From Kitasatospora paranensis (lineage in GTDB: Bacteria > Actinomycetota > Actinomycetes > Streptomycetales > Streptomycetaceae), in contig NZ_BAABKV010000001.1 of the NCBI RefSeq assembly GCF_039544005.1, positions 6,944,001 through 7,008,000 of the forward strand: a DNA stretch of 64,000 bases. Direction: 5' to 3'. Positions 30,776 through 43,808 of this stretch are shown one piece after another; positions within the stretch are counted from its first letter, which is position 1; each line of letters opens with the position of its first letter. The notes below the pieces were generated by a model. The model made no database searches. It had not been told where the DNA came from and saw only the letters and a list, made by a program, of their open reading frames with translations. The translations under genes and the position numbers were made by a program.

Positions 30776-31275
30776 TCACGTCGCCGAGCCGGCCGCCGCG
30801 CCGGTGGCGAGGTCGGGGCCCCACCGGTCGATCGCGGCCGCCAGGTCGAGCGGGCCGGGACGGGCGCCGGAGTCGCCGGCCGGCCAGTCCGCGCGCGGGA
30901 CGCGCCACATCAGCTCGAACTCGTTGCCGTCCGGGTCCTTGGCGTAGAACGACTTGGACACCAGGTGGTCGGTCGAGCCGACCAGGGCGCCCAGCTCGAC
31001 CAGTCGGGCGCCTACCGCCGCCAGCTCGCCGAGCGTGCCGACCTCCCAGGCCAGGTGGTACAGGCCGACCCGGCCCTGCTCCGGCCCGGGGCGTCCGCGC
31101 CGATCGCGAACAGGCCGAGGTCGTGGTCGTTGAGCGTTCCGGGCGCCGAGAGGAACGCGGCCCGCCCCGGGATCAGGTGGTCGACCCGGAAGCCGAAGAC
31201 ATCGGTGTAGAACGCGACCGAGCGGTCGACGTCCCGGATCCACAGCACTGCGTGGTTCAGGCGGCGGACGGTCAT
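30776..31275 (-). CDS. VOC-family (glyoxalase/dioxygenase fold) protein (apparent frameshift)
   Basis: The N-terminal half (MTVRRLNHAVLWIRDVDRSV, FYTDVFGF) ends out of frame, and the C-terminal half (GLYHLAWEVGTLGELAAVG, SKSFYAKDPDGNEFELMW) is in a second frame. One base added at 31083-31084 restores the normal join DAPGPEQGRVGLYHLAWEV. The two betaalphabetabetabeta modules then make a full VOC protein of about 166 residues with the metal-site His and Glu. The substrate is unknown. It is convergent with ppk2 (18-nt gap) and divergent from rarA. Confidence 0.82.
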
Positions 31276-31323
31276 GGCGGAGCTCCTCGTACCAGGTGGG
31301 GAAGGACCAGCGTACGCCCTCAC

Positions 31324-31337
31324 GTTCAAATTCGAAC
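31324..31337. promoter_or_regulatory. Palindrome between the VOC gene and rarA
   Basis: GTTCAAATTCGAAC is an AT-rich near-palindrome in the 122-bp divergent gap of an otherwise very GC-rich region. It could be a MarR-type operator for the VOC gene; this is inference only. Confidence 0.3.
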
Positions 31338-31397
31338 TAACCGGGTCGGGAGGTCCGCGGCCGCACGCTGTCACCCCGCTCGCATACCCTTGCGCCC

Positions 31398-32746
31398 GTG
31401 GACGAACCGGACCTCTTCACCGCCGCAGCCGAGGAACGCCAGGCCAGGGAGCCGGGCCGGGCCCCGCTGGCGGTGCGGATGCGCCCGCGCACCCTGGACG
31501 AGGTCGCCGGCCAGCGCCGGCTGCTCAAGGACGGCTCGCCGCTGCGCCGCCTGGTCGGCGGGGCGAAGGGCCCGGCCGCCACCAGTTCGGTCATCCTCTG
31601 GGGTCCGCCCGGCACCGGCAAGACCACCCTCGCGCACGTCATCAGCCAGGCCGTCGAGGGCCGCTTCGTCGAACTCTCCGCGATCACCGCCGGCGTCAAG
31701 GAGGTCCGCGCGGTGATCGACGGCGCCCGCCGCGCGGTCGGGATGACCGGCCGCGAGACCGTCCTCTTCCTGGACGAGATCCACCGCTTCTCCAAGGCCC
31801 AGCAGGACTCCCTGCTGCCCGCGGTGGAGAACCGCTGGGTCACCCTGATCGCGGCCACCACCGAGAACCCGTACTTCTCGGTGATCTCCCCGCTGCTCTC
31901 CCGCTCGCTGCTGCTCACCCTCGAATCGCTCACCGACGACGACGTCCGCGCCCTGCTGCGCCGCGCGGTCGCCGACGAGCGCGGCCTGAACGGCGCGGTC
32001 GCGCTCTCCGGCGAGGCCGAGGACCACCTCGTCCGGCTGGCCGGGGGCGATGCCCGCAAGGCGCTCACCACGCTGGAGGCGGCGGCCGGCGCCGCGATGG
32101 AGCAGGGCGCGGAGGAGATCACCCTCGCCGCCACCGAGACCGCCGTGGACCAGGCGGCCGTCCGCTACGACCGGGACGGCGACCAGCACTACGACGTGGC
32201 GAGCGCGCTGATCAAGTCGATCCGCGGCAGCGACGTGGACGCCACCCTGCACTACCTGGCCCGGATGATCGAGGCGGGGAGGACCCGCGGTTCATCGCCC
32301 GGCGTCTGATGATCTCCGCCAGCGAGGACGTCGGGCTGGCCGATCCGGCGGCGCTCGCCACCGCCGTCGCCGCCGCGCAGGCCGTCGCCCTGATCGGCTT
32401 CCCCGAGGCGCGGATCATCCTCGCGGAGGCCGCGATCGCGCTGGCGCTGGCGCCGAAGTCCAACGCCGCCTACCTGGCGATCGACGCCGCGCTCGCCGAC
32501 GTGCGGCAGGGCCTGGCCGGGCCCGTCCCGCCGCACCTGCGCGACGCCCACTACGGCGGCGCCGGCAAGCTCGGCCACGGCCAGGGCTACCAGTACCCGC
32601 ACGACCTGCCCGAGGGCATCGCCACCCAGCAGTACGCCCCGGACACGGTGCACGGCCGGGAGTACTACAAGCCGACCCGACGCGGCGGCGAGGCCCGCTA
32701 CGCCGACACCGTGGAGTGGACCAGGTCCCGGCTCAAGGGCGAGTGA
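31398..32746 (+). CDS. rarA: Replication-associated recombination ATPase RarA/MgsA (apparent frameshift)
   Basis: This clamp-loader-like AAA+ ATPase acts at stalled forks. The N-terminal part has Walker A WGPPGTGKTTLA, Walker B LFLDEIHRF and sensor AATTENPYFSV; it runs to IEAG. The C-terminal part (EDPRFIARRLMISASEDVG to RLKGE) is in another frame. One G added to GGGG at 32276-32279 gives the conserved IEAGEDPRFIARR, so this is most likely a sequence error. The start is GTG 31398. Confidence 0.92.
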
Positions 32747-32772
32747 ACGGGCCCTGCGCCGGGCGGTATACT
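32743..32772 (+). promoter_or_regulatory. Probable rpsD promoter
   Basis: TATACT (32767-32772) is a near-perfect -10 box, rare in this GC-rich context. GTGAAC at 32743-32748 lies 18 nt upstream as a weak -35. It overlaps the end of rarA and would start transcription near 32780. Confidence 0.6.
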
Positions 32773-32779
32773 CGTCGGA

Positions 32780-33068
32780 AGTGCCATGTCCCGGGAACGG
32801 CGGAGGGTGAGAGCCCGCCGACCGTCCGCACCAGCGGGACACCGGCCATGAGGCGCCCCTCGGGGGCCTCCAGGAGCGTCGCGCACCGGTTCCGGTGTCG
32901 CGGGCAGCCCACCACCCACGCGGTCGGTGGGCCACTCGTGTGCAAGCACACAGTGCCCGGCTCGGAGAGCGGCTGACCACCCCGGTGGTTATTCTCCGGG
33001 TCGCGACGAGCGGCCTCCGTCAACACCTGGTGAAGCCGTATTCGCACACCGAAAGAGGTAATGGTTCC
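32780..33068 (+). promoter_or_regulatory. Long structured leader of rpsD
   Basis: The 322 bp between rarA and rpsD hold no credible gene. After the promoter comes a ~290-nt leader with several stems: 32787-32793 with 32835-32841, enclosing 32798-32803 with 32815-32820; 32907-32913 with 32926-32932 (7 bp); and 32938-32951 (GTGT/ACAC). S4 is a known autoregulator of its own operon in other bacteria, so this may be an S4 target. No known RNA family is evident to me. Confidence 0.5.
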
Positions 33069-33683
33069 ATGGCGAACCAGAAGCGCCCCAAGGTCAAGAT
33101 CGCTCGTGCCCTGGGCATCCCGCTGACCCCGAAGTCCGTCAAGTACTTCGAGGCCCGCCCGTACCCGCCCGGCCAGCACGGCCGTGGCCGCAAGCAGAAC
33201 TCTGACTACAAGGTCCGTCTGACCGAGAAGCAGCGTCTGCGCGCCCAGTACGACCTGAGCGAGAAGCAGATGGCTCGCGCCTTCGACCGCGCCAAGAAGG
33301 TCGAAGGCAAGACCGGCGAGGCGCTCATCGCCGAGCTCGAGGTCCGCCTCGACGCCCTGGTCATGCGTTCGGGCATCGCCCGCACCATCTACCAGGCCCG
33401 CCAGATGGTCGTGCACGGTCACATCGAGGTCAACGGCAGCAAGGTCAACAAGCCGTCGTTCCAGATGAAGCCGGGCTACGTCGTCACGGTCAAGGACAAG
33501 TCCAAGGAGAAGGTCCCCTTCCAGGTGGCTCGCGAGGGCGGCAACGCCGGCGAGGGCCAGACCCCGAAGTACCTCGAGGTCAACCTGAAGGCCCTGGCCT
33601 TCCGCCTGGACCGGACGCCGCAGCGTCGCGAGGTCCCGGTCGTCTGCGACGAGCAGCTGGTCGTCGAGTACTACTCGCGCTGA
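33069..33683 (+). CDS. rpsD: 30S ribosomal protein S4
   Basis: S4 is a 204-residue primary assembly protein of the 30S subunit. The N-terminal region lacks the zinc-binding cysteines of the C+ form (it starts MANQKRPKVKIARALGIPLT), so this is the zinc-independent (C-) type. The S4 RNA-binding domain is VRLDALVMRSGIARTIYQAR onward. ATG 33069 follows AGAGGTAATGG. The frame is intact. Confidence 0.96.
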   Translation: MANQKRPKVKIARALGIPLTPKSVKYFEARPYPPGQHGRGRKQNSDYKVRLTEKQRLRAQYDLSEKQMARAFDRAKKVEGKTGEALIAELEVRLDALVMRSGIARTIYQARQMVVHGHIEVNGSKVNKPSFQMKPGYVVTVKDKSKEKVPFQVAREGGNAGEGQTPKYLEVNLKALAFRLDRTPQRREVPVVCDEQLVVEYYSR

Positions 33684-33709
33684 CCCGCGAGCCGTACCCG
33701 TACGGCAGC

Positions 33710-33747
33710 GCCGAGCCCCTGCGTCCTCCGGGACGCAGGGGCTCGGC
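33710..33747. terminator. Terminator after rpsD
   Basis: A perfect 17-bp stem (33710-33726 with 33731-33747, 4-nt loop) lies between rpsD and the convergent ATPase gene. Confidence 0.8.
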
Positions 33748-33776
33748 CCGTTCCGGGGGCGGCCCGGCCGCGCCCG

Positions 33777-35986
33777 TCACCCGGCCGGGACGGGCGAGGG
33801 CCTGACCGGAAGGGGCCCGGGCCCCTGGCCCGGACGGCCCTCCGGGCCGGCGTCCTCGGACACCTCGCCGCCGCCCAGCGCGCGCCGCACCGCCGCGTCG
33901 AGGTCCAGCGCCGCGCCCCGGGCGAACGCCGCCTCGTACTCCTCCTCGGTCAGCCCCGCGCGAGCCCGCCGGGCCCCCTCCCGGTGCGGCCCGTTGAAGC
34001 TCCGCGAGCCGAAGAACGGCCGCCCGACGCCCTGCCAGATCCGGTGCGCCGCGCCCTGCAGTACCCGGGCCTCCACCAGGTCCGCCTCCGGCCCCTCCGT
34101 CGCCAGCACCGCCAGCAGCTCCACCCCCAGCACGATCCCCAGCAGGTCGCGGAACAGGTGGTTCAGCCGGATGCACTCGCGGGCGTACCCGCGGGCCTGC
34201 CGCAGCTCGCCGAGCGTCCACCGGGCGTGCGCCTGCGCATAGAGCCCGTACGCGTACGCCCACTGCTCGCCGTGCTCCTCGCAGATCCCGCGCACCCGGT
34301 CCAGCCAGCTCTCGCCGACCGCCGTGTCGCCCTGGAACACGTAGGCCAGGCCGAGCTCGAACATCGCCATCAGCACGTTGCAGTTCAGCTCGCCGAGCGC
34401 GTTGTAGTGCCACAGGGCCTCCTCGAACAGCTCGGCCGCGCGCACTGGGTCGTCCGCGATCAGCGCCGCGCAGCCCTGCCGGTGGACGGCATAGGCGAGC
34501 GCCCGGTCGTCGCCGGTGTCCAGCGCCTGGCGGCGGCACTCCTCCAGCACGGCGGCGGCCCGCGCCAGGTCGCCCTGCAGGGTGGCCATGTACCCGGTCA
34601 CCCAGAGCGCCTTGGCCCGCGCCTCGGTGGGCTCCGGGGCGAGCGCCAGCGCCCGGTCCAGCCAGTGCCGGCCCTCGCCGAGGTGGCCCGAACCGACCCA
34701 GTAGAACCAGAGCGTGCCCGCCAGCACGAGCGCCAGCTGCTCCTCGCCCGGCTCGGCGAGGCTGAACTCCAGCGCGGCCCGCAGGTTGGGGTGGGCCAGC
34801 CGGGTGCGCTCCGCGGTCTCGGCCTGGCGGGGGCCGAACCACTCCACCTCGCCCCAGGTCGCCACCCCCAGGTACCAGTCGCGGTGCCTGCGCAGCAGCC
34901 GCGGCTCCTCCCCGGCCGACCGCAGCCACTGACCGCCGTACTCCCGCACGGTGTCGAGCATCCGGAAGCGGGCCGCGCCCTCGCCGGCCGGCTCCCCGAG
35001 GCGCAGCAGCACGGACTTGTCGACGAGCTCGCCGAGCAGGTCGAGCACGTCCTCGGCGTCGATGCCGCCCCCGCCGCAGACGTACTCGGCGGCCTCCAGG
35101 TCGAAGCTGCCGGCGAACACGGACAGGCGGGCCCAGAGCAAACGTTCCTGCGGCGTGCAGAGCTCGTGGCTCCAGCCGATCGTCGTCCGCAGCGTCTGAT
35201 GGCGGGGCGGAGCCGTCCGGGAACCCCCGGTGAGCAGCCGGAACCGGTCGTCGAGCCGGACGGCGATCTGCTCCACCGACAGCACCCGCAGCCGCCCCGC
35301 GGCCAGCTCCACCGCCAGCGGGATCCCGTCCAGCCGCCGGCACAGCTGCGTGAGGTCGGCCCGGTTGGCGGCGGTCACCGCGAACCCCGGCAGTACGGCC
35401 GCGGCCCGCTCCGCGAACAGCCGCACCGCGTCCGCGAGGCCTTCGCCGGCCGGCTCCACCGGCAGCGGCCCCAGTGGCAGCAGGTGTTCGCCCTCCACCC
35501 GCAGCGACTGCCGGCTGGTGGCCAGGATCCGCAGACCGGGGCGCTCCGCAGCAGGGCCCCCACCAGCTCCGCGCACGCGCCCACCAGGTGCTCGCAGCCG
35601 TCCAGCACCAGCAGCATGCGGCGGTCCGCGAGCTGCTCCACCAGGACGTCCAGCGGCGGCCGGGCAGTGGCGTCGGTCAACCGGAGGGCCTCCAGCAGGG
35701 CGTGACCGAGCAGCAGCGGATCCTGCACCGGGCCGACCTCGGCGAAGCAGGCGCCGTCCGGGAAGTCCCCGGCGGCGTCGGCGGCCGCCCGCAGGGCCAG
35801 CCGGCTCTTGCCGACCCCGCCCGGACCGGTCACCGTGACCAGCCGCGAGGTCTCCACCAGCGAGGCCAGCGTGCGCAGTTCACGCTGCCGGCCGACCAGG
35901 CCGGTGGTCTCCGCGGGCAGTGGCCCGCCGAGCGGCGGTCGCCGCACTGCCGCCGGTCCGCAGCCGTCCGCCCGTTCGCCGGTCAA
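33777..35986 (-). CDS. STAND-type NTPase regulator with TPR-like region (apparent frameshift)
   Basis: After correction this is a protein of about 737 residues of the COG3903 predicted ATPase type. The N-terminal part has Walker A VTGPGGVGKSRLALR and Walker B MLLVLDGCEH. The second frame carries LRILATSRQSLRVEGE, then NB-ARC-like DGIPLAVELAAGRL and helical TPR-like repeats. The frames join if one base is added near 35536 (RSAPGLRILATS). I see neither an N-terminal SARP winged helix nor a C-terminal LuxR helix-turn-helix, so its output is unclear. The annotated start is TTG 35986; GTG 35947 is an alternative. Confidence 0.82.
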
Positions 35987-36203
35987 CCCAAGCCCCCATG
36001 TGCTCCCGGGACGAAGCCCGTCCTGTGTCCACGGCCCGCGCGGAGCGGGCCACCAGGCCCAACGAGGTTTCCGGCCGGTGGGTTACGTGCCCCAGGGCCC
36101 GCCGCCCGCCCGCCCGGCACGGGCCTTAACCGGTCGGGAAAGCCCCGTCCTCACGATAGGGTTTCCCTCCTGAGGAAGCTGCAAGGCGAGGGAGCGCGCA
36201 AAG

Positions 36204-36680
36204 GTGTCCGTGGGAGAGCTGGCCGGCCTGCTGGTGGCCGTCTTCTGGGCGGTCCTGGTCACCCTGCTCGCCGTCGTCCTCGTCCGCCTGTCCAAGGTGC
36301 TCCGCGAGGCGACCGTCCTGGTCTCCGCCGTCACCGAGCAGGCGGTGCCACTGCTCACCGAGGCCGGCGCCGCCGTGCGCAGCGCCAACGAGCAGCTGGA
36401 ACGGGTCGACGAGATCACCGCCAACGTGCAGGACGCCGCCGCCAACGCCAACGCGCTCTCCTCCACCGTGGCCGCCACCATCGGCGGGCCGCTGGTCAAG
36501 GTCGCCGCGTTCAGCTACGGCGTCCGCAAGGCCGTCGCCCGCCAGCAGGGCGCCGCGGCCGTCCCCGGGCAGCCGGCCGACCGCGACGCGCTGGCCCGGC
36601 TGGTGCGGGCCGAGGTGCGGGCGGCCACCGCCCCGCGCGGCGGGCTGCTCGCCCGCGTCCGGCGAGCGGTGAGGGGCTGA
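36204..36680 (+). CDS. DUF948 single-pass membrane protein
   Basis: This 158-residue protein has an N-terminal membrane segment (LAGLLVAVFWAVLVTLLAVVLV), then a helical stretch typical of DUF948 (LREATVLVSAVTEQAVPLLTEAGAAV), and a basic C-terminus. GTG 36204 is the start. It is 4 nt before the next small gene and both precede alaS, an arrangement common in streptomycetes. No function is established. Confidence 0.88.
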   Translation: MSVGELAGLLVAVFWAVLVTLLAVVLVRLSKVLREATVLVSAVTEQAVPLLTEAGAAVRSANEQLERVDEITANVQDAAANANALSSTVAATIGGPLVKVAAFSYGVRKAVARQQGAAAVPGQPADRDALARLVRAEVRAATAPRGGLLARVRRAVRG

Positions 36681-36684
36681 CCCG

Positions 36685-37099
36685 GTGGTACGACGCATCT
36701 TCTGGATGGCGGTCGGCGCCGGCGCCACCGTCTGGGCCATGAACAAGGCCAACGAGGCCGTGCACCGGCTCACCCCCGACAGCCTCTCCGGCACCGCGGC
36801 CCGCGGCGCCCTCCACCTCGGCGACGCCGCCAAGCGGTTCGCCCGGGACGTCAGGGCCGGCATGGCCGAGCGCGAGGGGCAGCTCCGGGCCGACCTGGGC
36901 CTGGACGGCACCGCCGTGGTCGAGCCGCCGCGCACCCGCCGTGCGCTGCGCCCCGAGCCGGGACACCGAGCTATCTCGGCGGCCCCGGGCTCCCCGGCGG
37001 CCGCCCTGCCTTCGTCGCGCAGTACCACCCCCGAGATCATCGCCGAGACCCGCCAGCCCCGAGGGCTGCCGGGCGGCAACCAAACCGGAAGGACCCCTG

Positions 37100-37113
<14 letters not shown>
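36685..37113 (+). CDS. Small conserved hypothetical protein before alaS (DUF6167-like)
   Basis: This protein of about 142 residues begins VRRIFWMAVGAGATVWAMNKA, a single hydrophobic N-terminal helix, then LHLGDAAKRFARDVRAGMAERE. The C-terminal third is low complexity. As read, it overlaps alaS by 14 nt. One extra base upstream would end it at the TGA overlapping the alaS ATG (37098-37100), so the last residues are uncertain. No function is known. Confidence 0.75.
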
Positions 37114-39768
<2,655 letters not shown>

Positions 39769-39769
<1 letters not shown>

Positions 39770-40254
39770 TGACCGAGGAGCAGCCCGAGAAGGTCTTCCG
39801 GCGCGGCCGGCGGATCGCCGTCGACGTGGGTGACGCCCGGATCGGGGTCGCGTCCTGCGACCCCGACGGGCTGATCGCCACGCCGGTGGAGACCGTCCCC
39901 GCCGGGGGCCGCTCCCAGGCGCGGCTGAAGGCGATCGTCGAGGAGTACGACGCGATCGAGGTCGTGGTGGGTCTGCCCCGCTCGCTGAGCGGCAAGGAGG
40001 GCCCGGCGGCGGCCAAGGTCCGTGCGTACGCCGGGCGGCTCGCCGGGCTGGTCGCGCCGGTCGGGGTGCGGTTGGTGGACGAGCGGATGACCACCGTCAC
40101 CGCGGCCCAGGGTCTGCGGGCCTCCGGGAGGTCCTCGAAGAAGGGCCGCTCGGTGATCGACCAGGCGGCGGCCGTGGTGATCCTCCAGGCCGCGCTTGAG
40201 ACCGAACGGGTGAGCGGTCGGGCGCCCGGCGAGAGCGTCGAGCCGGTCGGCTGA
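39769..40254 (+). CDS. ruvX: Holliday junction resolvase-like RNase RuvX/YqgF
   Basis: This 161-residue RNase H-fold protein shows IAVDVGDARIGVASCDPDG at the N-terminus, VVGLPRSLSGKEG, and VDERMTTVTA. Family members act in 16S rRNA 5'-end maturation and possibly in recombination. It is coupled to alaS. A very strong hairpin after it separates it from mltG. Confidence 0.95.
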
Positions 40255-40271
40255 TCCGATTGTTCTAACGT

Positions 40272-40316
40272 CCCAGAGGGGGCCCGTGCGGACGCGTCCG
40301 CACGGGCCCCCTTGGG
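40272..40316 (+). terminator. Terminator after ruvX
   Basis: An uninterrupted 17-bp inverted repeat (40278-40294 with 40295-40311) is flanked by a further CCCA/TGGG pairing. It is the strongest hairpin of the window and suggests mltG has its own promoter. Confidence 0.75.
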
Positions 40317-40438
40317 CGTTTCCCCGGATCGGGCCGACCGTCTTCCACGGACCAGGCCGGCCCGGTGCGCGCGGGGCACCCCAGCCGTTGACCGCGCCGC
40401 CGCCACCCGGTGGTGAAGACCGCCGACGGAGGGCCGCC

Positions 40439-41631
40439 GTGACCGACCCGTACACCGCACCGGGCATGGCCCCGGGGCTGACCCCCGGCCACCTGGGCGC
40501 CCCCGCCGAGGAGCCCGAGGGACGGCCGCCGGGCGAGCCGTTCGCCGTCGAGCCGCCCGACCCGCGGAAGGTCCGCACCGGGGCGGCCTGCTGTCTGAGC
40601 GTGGCGGCCATCGCCGGGGTCGCGTGCCTGGTGCTGATCGCCGTGCTGCTGCTCTGGCCGTCCCCGCAGCCGCCGGCCGCCGACTACGCGGGTGGCGGCA
40701 CCGGCAGTGTCCAGGTCTCCGTGGCGCAGGGTGCCAGCCTCACCACCATCGGCCGCAGCCTGGTCGACAGCGGTGTCGTGGCCAGCACCAAGGCCTTCAC
40801 CGACGCCGCCGCCAACCACCCCGCGGGCAACCGGATCCAGCCGGGCACCTACACCCTCCGGAAGCGGATGTCGGTGGCCGCCGCCCTCGGTGTCCTGCTC
40901 GACCCGGCCAACGCCAACGCGCTCACCATCCCGGAGGGCCGCCGGGCCGAGCAGATCTACACCGCCGTCGACCAGCGGCTGAAGCTCCCGGCCGGCACCA
41001 CCAAGAGCGTCGCCCAGCAGCACGGCGCCGAGCTCGGCCTGCCCGACGACGCCGACGGCAACCCGGAGGGCTACCTCTTCCCGTCGACCTATCCGGTGAC
41101 GGGCGACACGACCCCGCTCGGCCTGCTCAAGCAGATGGTCGCCGAGTCCGGCGACGTCTACCGGACGGCCGGTCTCGAGAGCGCCGCCACGGCACTCGCC
41201 CAGACTCCCTACGGAATCCTCACCGTGGCGAGCCTCGTCGAGGGCGAGGCGGACAACCCGGAGGACATGGCGAAGGTCGCCCGGGTGATCTACAACCGGC
41301 TGGCCAAGAACATGCCGCTGCAGCTCGACTCGTCCATCAACTACGCGCTCGGCCGCTCCTCCCTGACCACCACGACCACGGACACCCAGCTCGACTCGCC
41401 GTTCAACACCTATCTGCACACCGGGCTGCCGCCCACGCCGATCGCCAACCCCGGGCGGGACGCCCTGCGGGCCGCCGCCGACCCGGCCGAGGGGACTGGC
41501 TGTACTTCGTCACCGTGCGTCCCGGTGACACCCGCTTCACGGACAGTTTCGACCAGCAGCAGAAGAACGTCGCCGAATTCAACGCGTACCAGGCGCAACA
41601 GAGTTCTTCGGCCTCCCCGGGCGGTCACTGA
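40439..41631 (+). CDS. mltG: MltG/YceG endolytic transglycosylase, first copy (apparent frameshift)
   Basis: This is a membrane-anchored murein endotransglycosylase of about 397 residues that cuts nascent glycan strands and so limits peptidoglycan chain length. After a Pro-rich cytoplasmic tail comes a membrane helix (VAAIAGVACLVLIAVLLL), a LysM-like part and the YceG domain. The catalytic glutamate is in TVASLVEGEADNPEDMAKVA. SPFNTYLHTGLPPTPIANPG follows. The final ~45 residues (DWLYFVTVRPGDTRF...) are in another frame, joined by adding G to GGGG at 41491-41494. GTG 40439 follows GGAGG. Confidence 0.9.
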
Positions 41632-41736
41632 CGGTGCGCATACGGGGATTCGTCCGCGGTACGGTACGGTAACGTCTCCCTCCGAATGACGCTGTAGCAC
41701 GCCGGTTCGATGGCGGCGGGACGCTTAAGGGGCTCG

Positions 41737-43808
41737 ATGACTGATCTGGGTGGGGGCTACCGCCCCCAGGGAGACCAGCCGTGGTACCCGGGCGACCCCG
41801 GGTACGACGTCCAGCAGGCTCAGCAGCAGCCGGTCGATCAGACGGGCGGCTGGCAGGTGCCGCAGGGCCAGTTCGTGCAGCAGCAGCAACAGCAGTACGG
41901 GCAGCAGCAGTTCGTTCAGCAGCAGGGCGGCGGCCAGCAGGGGTACCCGCAGCAGCAGATGCAGCAGCAGGGGTATCCGCAGCAGGCCCAGCAGGCCCAG
42001 CAGACCCAGCAGCAGTACGGGCAGCAGCAGTTCGTTCAGCAGCAGGGCGGCGGCCAGCAGGGGTATCCGCAGCAGCGGATGCAGGGGCCGGTGCCCCCGC
42101 AGCAGATGCAGCAGCAGGGGTATCTGCAGCAGGCCCAGCAGCAGTACGGGCAGCAGCAGGGCGGCGGCCAGCAGTACGGCGGGCAGCAGGGGTATCCGCA
42201 GCAGCAGGCGGCCCAGCAGACCGGCTCGTGGCAGACGGTCCAGCAGCCGGGGGCGCAGCAGGGCTTCCTGCGCAGGGCCAGCAGCAGCAGTTCCCGCAGG
42301 CCGGTGGGCAGCAGGTCGGCGGCCAGCAGCCCGGTGGGCAGCAGGTCGGCGGGCAGCAGTTCGCGCAGCAGCAGGGCCGGCAGGCGGGCCAGCAGCCGGG
42401 GCGGCCGGGGCCGCAGGGCGGTCCGCAGCAGACCACCGGCCAGATGCCGTCGGTGCAGGGCGTTCCGCGGCAGCAGCCGGGCGCCCCCGTGCCGTCGCCG
42501 CGCCGGGCCGACCCGGCCGGGCCCGGTCCGGACGGCATCGACTGGGAGGCCGCCGCGGCCGCGCTCGACAACCCGGCCGGTCCGGACGCCGGCACCGAGG
42601 CCGACCCCGAGGAGTGGGCCGAGCACGGTGCCGAGGACGACTACGCGGACGAGGCCGACCACGACTCGTTCTTCGGCGAGGAGGACACCTCCCGCGACGC
42701 CGACCGCAAGCGCAAGGAACAGGGCAAGAAGGCCGGCCGCCGCAACCGCGGCGCCTGCCTGGTGGTGGCGCTCGTTCTGCTCGGCGCCACCGGCGGCGCC
42801 GGATGGTGGGGCTACGGCTTCTACCAGGACCACTTCGGTCCGCCGCCGGACTACACCGGCAAGGGCGCGGGCTCGGTGCACATCCAGATCAAGGACGGCG
42901 CCACCGGCAGCGAGATCGGCAAGACCCTGCTCGATGCGGGTGTGGTCAAGAGCATCAAGGCGTTCGTCGCGGCCGAGGGCAAGAACCCCAAGTCCGGTGG
43001 CATCCAGCCCGGCTTCTACACCATGGCCCGCCAGATGGCCGCCTCGGAGGCCGTCAGCTTCCTGGTCGACTCGGCGAACGGCAACTCGCTGATCCTGCCC
43101 GAGGGCCTGAAGGCGGTCGACATCTACGACCGGATCGACGCCAAGCTGAAGCTGCCGAAGGGCACCACCGCGAACGTCGCCAAGACGCAGGTCAACTCGT
43201 TCGGCCTGCCCGCGTACGCGCAGGGCAACCTGGAGGGCTTCCTCTACCCGACCCGCTACTCGGTCGGCCAGGGGATGAAGCCCGAGGACCTGCTCAAGCA
43301 GATGGTCGCGAACGCGGTCAAGCGGTACGGGGACCTCAACCTCGACCAGGGCGCCCAGAAGATCGGTCTGAAGAGCGGCTACGAGGTGCTCATCGAGGCG
43401 AGCATCCTGCAGGCCGAGGGCAACAACTCCGAGGACTTCGGCAAGATGGCCCGGGCGATGTACAACCGCCTGAACACCAAGGTCACCCAGGGCAAGCTCC
43501 AGCTCGACACCACGCTCCAGTACAAGCTCGGCCGCGCCAACTTCACGGCCGCCGAACGGGCAGGGGACAAGAGCCCGTACAACACGTACGTGAACAAGGG
43601 GCTGCCGCCCACGCCCATCTCCAACCCGGGCGACGAGGCCATCCAGGCCGTGCTGAACCCGCCGCCGGGCGACTGGGTGTACTGGCTCGCCTTCTCCCCG
43701 ACGGAGACCCGGTTCGCCGCGACCGGCGCCGAGCACGCGAAGAACACCCAGGAGTGGTGCGTCTCGCGCGGGCTCAAGTTCGACACGGCGACCGTCACCT
43801 GCGTGTAG
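41737..43808 (+). CDS. MltG/YceG-like protein, second copy, with Gln-rich N-terminal region (apparent frameshift)
   Basis: This second YceG-domain protein of about 690 residues lies 105 nt after the first. It has about 330 cytoplasmic residues, the first ~220 rich in Gln, Gly, Tyr and Pro (QQQGGGQQGYPQQ repeats), then an acidic stretch, a basic patch, a membrane helix (ACLVVALVLLGATGGAGWW) and the YceG domain. At the catalytic position it reads ASILQAEGNN, with Gln where the first copy and E. coli MltG have Glu. The frames join if a C is added near 42267. ATG 41737 follows AAGGGG. Confidence 0.85.
41890..42076 (+). repeat. 120-nt-period direct repeat in the Gln-rich coding region
   Basis: Bases 41890-41945 are identical to 42010-42065, and the match continues another 11 nt with one mismatch. 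It encodes the repeated YGQQQFVQQQGGGQQGYPQQ block of the second MltG. Such a repeat could expand or contract by slippage or recombination. Confidence 0.85.

Noticed and set aside
41890..42076. Possible CRISPR-like regular repeat
   Set aside because: The repeat is in frame inside a coding region and encodes a Gln-rich tract; there are no spacers of uniform length and no cas genes.
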